Shown: positions 5,769 to 6,648 of the stretch, one piece after another | Position numbering within the stretch: position 1 is the stretch's first letter | Layout: the number at the start of each line of letters is the position of its first letter | Assembly: GCA_002371135.1 (NCBI GenBank) | Contig: DFGB01000048.1 | Span: 299-6,946 of the forward strand | Source: Verrucomicrobia bacterium UBA3761 | GTDB taxonomy: Bacteria; Verrucomicrobiota; Kiritimatiellia; RFP12; UBA1067 | DNA length: 6,648 nucleotides | Direction: 5' to 3' | Translations under genes and position numbers: made by a program | The notes under the pieces: generated by a model | The model's database searches: none | Seen by the model: the letters and a program-made list of their open reading frames with translations, nothing else | Told to the model about the DNA's origin: nothing

Positions 5769-6617
5769 GTGCGCATCGCCGGCCACGACAAGTCAAAGCT
5801 TCCGCCCTACTGGACGGCGGGGCGGGTTTGGACGTTGATGGGAATAGTCGTCGCCTCGCTTGTCGTCTCCGGAGTTGCGATGCTGCTCGTCATGCGCAGG
5901 ATCGAGCGCGAACGCTATACTGCGACGCTCCGCGAGCGCCTGCGTCTTTCCCATGACCTCCATGACAACCTCCAGCAATTGCTCGCCGCAACCATGTTCC
6001 GCCTCGATGCGGCGCAGAGCTTCTTCGACTTCGACCTCAAGTCGGCGCGAGAGCAGCTCGGCTGGGCGAAGAAGGCCGTGGAGAGCACGCAGGCGGGCCT
6101 TCGCAGCGTCCTTTGGGACTTGCATGAGGAGAGCGAGGGACCCGAATCGCTCACCGGTCTCGTGCGCTACGCCGTCGGTCGCATGGCGCATTGGTCGGGC
6201 AAGGTTGCCGTAGAGGTCGTCGGCTCCGAGCCGGACGGCGTACGTCGGCATGGCGGACATTTCCTCATGATCATACAAGAGGCGGTAGGCAATGCACTCT
6301 CCCGCGGCGGCGCCACGAACGTGAGAGTGCGACTGTTCTTCCGGCCTGGTCTCGTGCGCCTTGTCGTCACCGACAACGGCTGCCGCATCCTTGGACACCA
6401 GGATACTCTCTTCGCCGACAGCCAGCATCACGGCGACGATTTCTCGCGCCAGTATTACGAGAACTGCTGCATAGAAGGAACAGTCGACTTCATCTACGGT
6501 TGCGCCACCGCGGTATTCAACGCTTGCAAGTTGAACTTCGCATCCTGCGGCTACCTGACCGCCGGCCAAAGCGACGGCTGTGCGGGCCGAAGTCACAGCC
6601 GTCTCCGGGCAAAGTGA
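5769..6617 (+). pseudogene. Broken sensor histidine kinase (HisKA_3 type) fused in frame to a pectin methylesterase piece
   Basis: The frame can start at GTG 5769, which has GGAGG eight bases upstream. Counting from there, residues 22-42 are a membrane helix, and DLHDNLQQLL gives the phospho-accepting H65 of HisKA_3 (NarL-like) kinases. Residues ~164-204 enter the ATP-binding domain, with an N box (E171, N175) and TDNG (D202-G204). The expected DxGxG box should continue with glycine, but residue 206 is arginine, and from there the sequence is pectinesterase (RILGHQDTL). The G2 lid and the rest of the ATPase are lost, so kinase activity is very unlikely. No response regulator is visible. The last residues after 265 are encoded by a degenerate repeat, and the frame stops at 6615-6617. 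Either an in vivo recombination product or an assembly join near a contig end. Confidence 0.8.
6382..6563 (+). pseudogene. Internal fragment of a pectin methylesterase (CE8)
   Basis: About 60 codons match the heart of family CE8: RILGHQDTL, RQYYENC, IEGTVDFIYG, ATAVFNAC and GYLTA. The two catalytic aspartates are present (D212 in QDTL and D240 in GTVDFIYG, numbering from GTG 5769). They are 28 residues apart rather than the usual 21, because of a seven-residue loop (around SQHHGDDF). Missing are the N-terminal part of the beta-helix and the C-terminal part with the catalytic arginine (LGRPW region), so it cannot be an active esterase. The reading frame is intact through the piece, which suggests recent origin or an artefact. 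Its presence implies that the organism, or a co-occurring one, has a full methylesterase, which would fit with the GH28 enzyme upstream. Confidence 0.85.
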
Positions 6618-6648
6618 CAGCTGTGGACTGGCGAAGCGATAGGTATGG
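6564..6648. repeat. Degenerate ~22-bp tandem repeat running off the window
   Basis: Four successive units begin with GGC: 6564-6584, 6585-6607, 6608-6629 and 6630-6648 (cut by the edge). Lengths are 21, 23, 22 and at least 19. Their shared pattern is GGC(C)RAAGYSAYRGCYGT. The core ACAGCTGT is itself palindromic, and GACGGCTGT in unit 1 pairs with ACAGCCGTC in unit 2. If the one- or two-base length differences are allowed for, the units read as seven-residue steps with a TAV core. The total length is unknown because the array reaches the right edge. Confidence 0.6.

Noticed and set aside
5793..6596. 267-codon antisense frame over the kinase and methylesterase pieces
   Set aside because: The plus frame has clear HisKA_3 and CE8 motifs across the same stretch; the antisense product is a shadow.
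6564..6648. Integron attC site or phage attachment site
   Set aside because: There are inverted segments, but no attC core sites or paired boxes can be recognised, and no integrase is in the window.

Overview
The window holds three ordinary genes and a fourth, decayed coding region. It looks like a carbohydrate-utilisation region of a GC-rich, Gram-negative-type bacterium. The mix is a Tat-exported aldolase, an exported glycoside hydrolase fusion, a HisKA_3-type kinase with an accessory sensor segment, and short purine-rich simple-sequence repeats between genes. I infer the PVC superphylum (a gut or rumen Kiritimatiellota or Lentisphaerota-like lineage). That assignment rests on style of genes and repeats and has no phylogenetic marker behind it, so it is weak.

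Layout. 1-614 (minus): the N-terminal two thirds of a sialic-acid-lyase-like class I aldolase with a twin-arginine signal, cut by the left edge. 615-817: a promoter for that gene, a purine-rich repeat, and a perfect 38-bp inverted repeat (729-766 / 818-855). The right arm of that repeat supplies the last 12 codons and stop of the next gene. 818-1753 (minus): an AraC-family regulator with a cupin sensor domain. 1754-2049: a divergent control region with two predicted promoters facing away from each other, separated by thirteen 8-bp tandem units and a second long inverted repeat (1861-1906 / 1952-1997). 2050-5553 (plus): a 1167-residue exported enzyme, a complete GH3 followed in the same chain by a complete GH28 domain. 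5550-6617 (plus): remains of a sensor histidine kinase, interrupted by an in-frame stop, cut inside its ATP-binding domain, and continued in frame by a piece of a pectin methylesterase. That piece itself breaks off into degenerate ~22-bp repeats which run to the window edge (6564-6648).

How it may work. The AraC protein sits between its two probable targets and could switch the GH3-GH28 enzyme and the exported aldolase in response to a sugar. The GH28 half, and independently the methylesterase fragment, point to pectin as a substrate of this organism. The aldolase points to a 2-keto-acid sugar such as sialic acid or a keto-deoxy sugar. A 13-bp identical promoter sequence before the aldolase and the regulator supports co-control. 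The sensor-kinase remnant at the right is probably non-functional, or is an assembly chimera near a contig end. The main items to check are the GH3-GH28 fusion, the kinase-methylesterase junction, the two hairpin elements bracketing the regulator, and the predicted leaderless start of the large enzyme. I do not see a CRISPR array, tRNA, rRNA, transposase or defence system.
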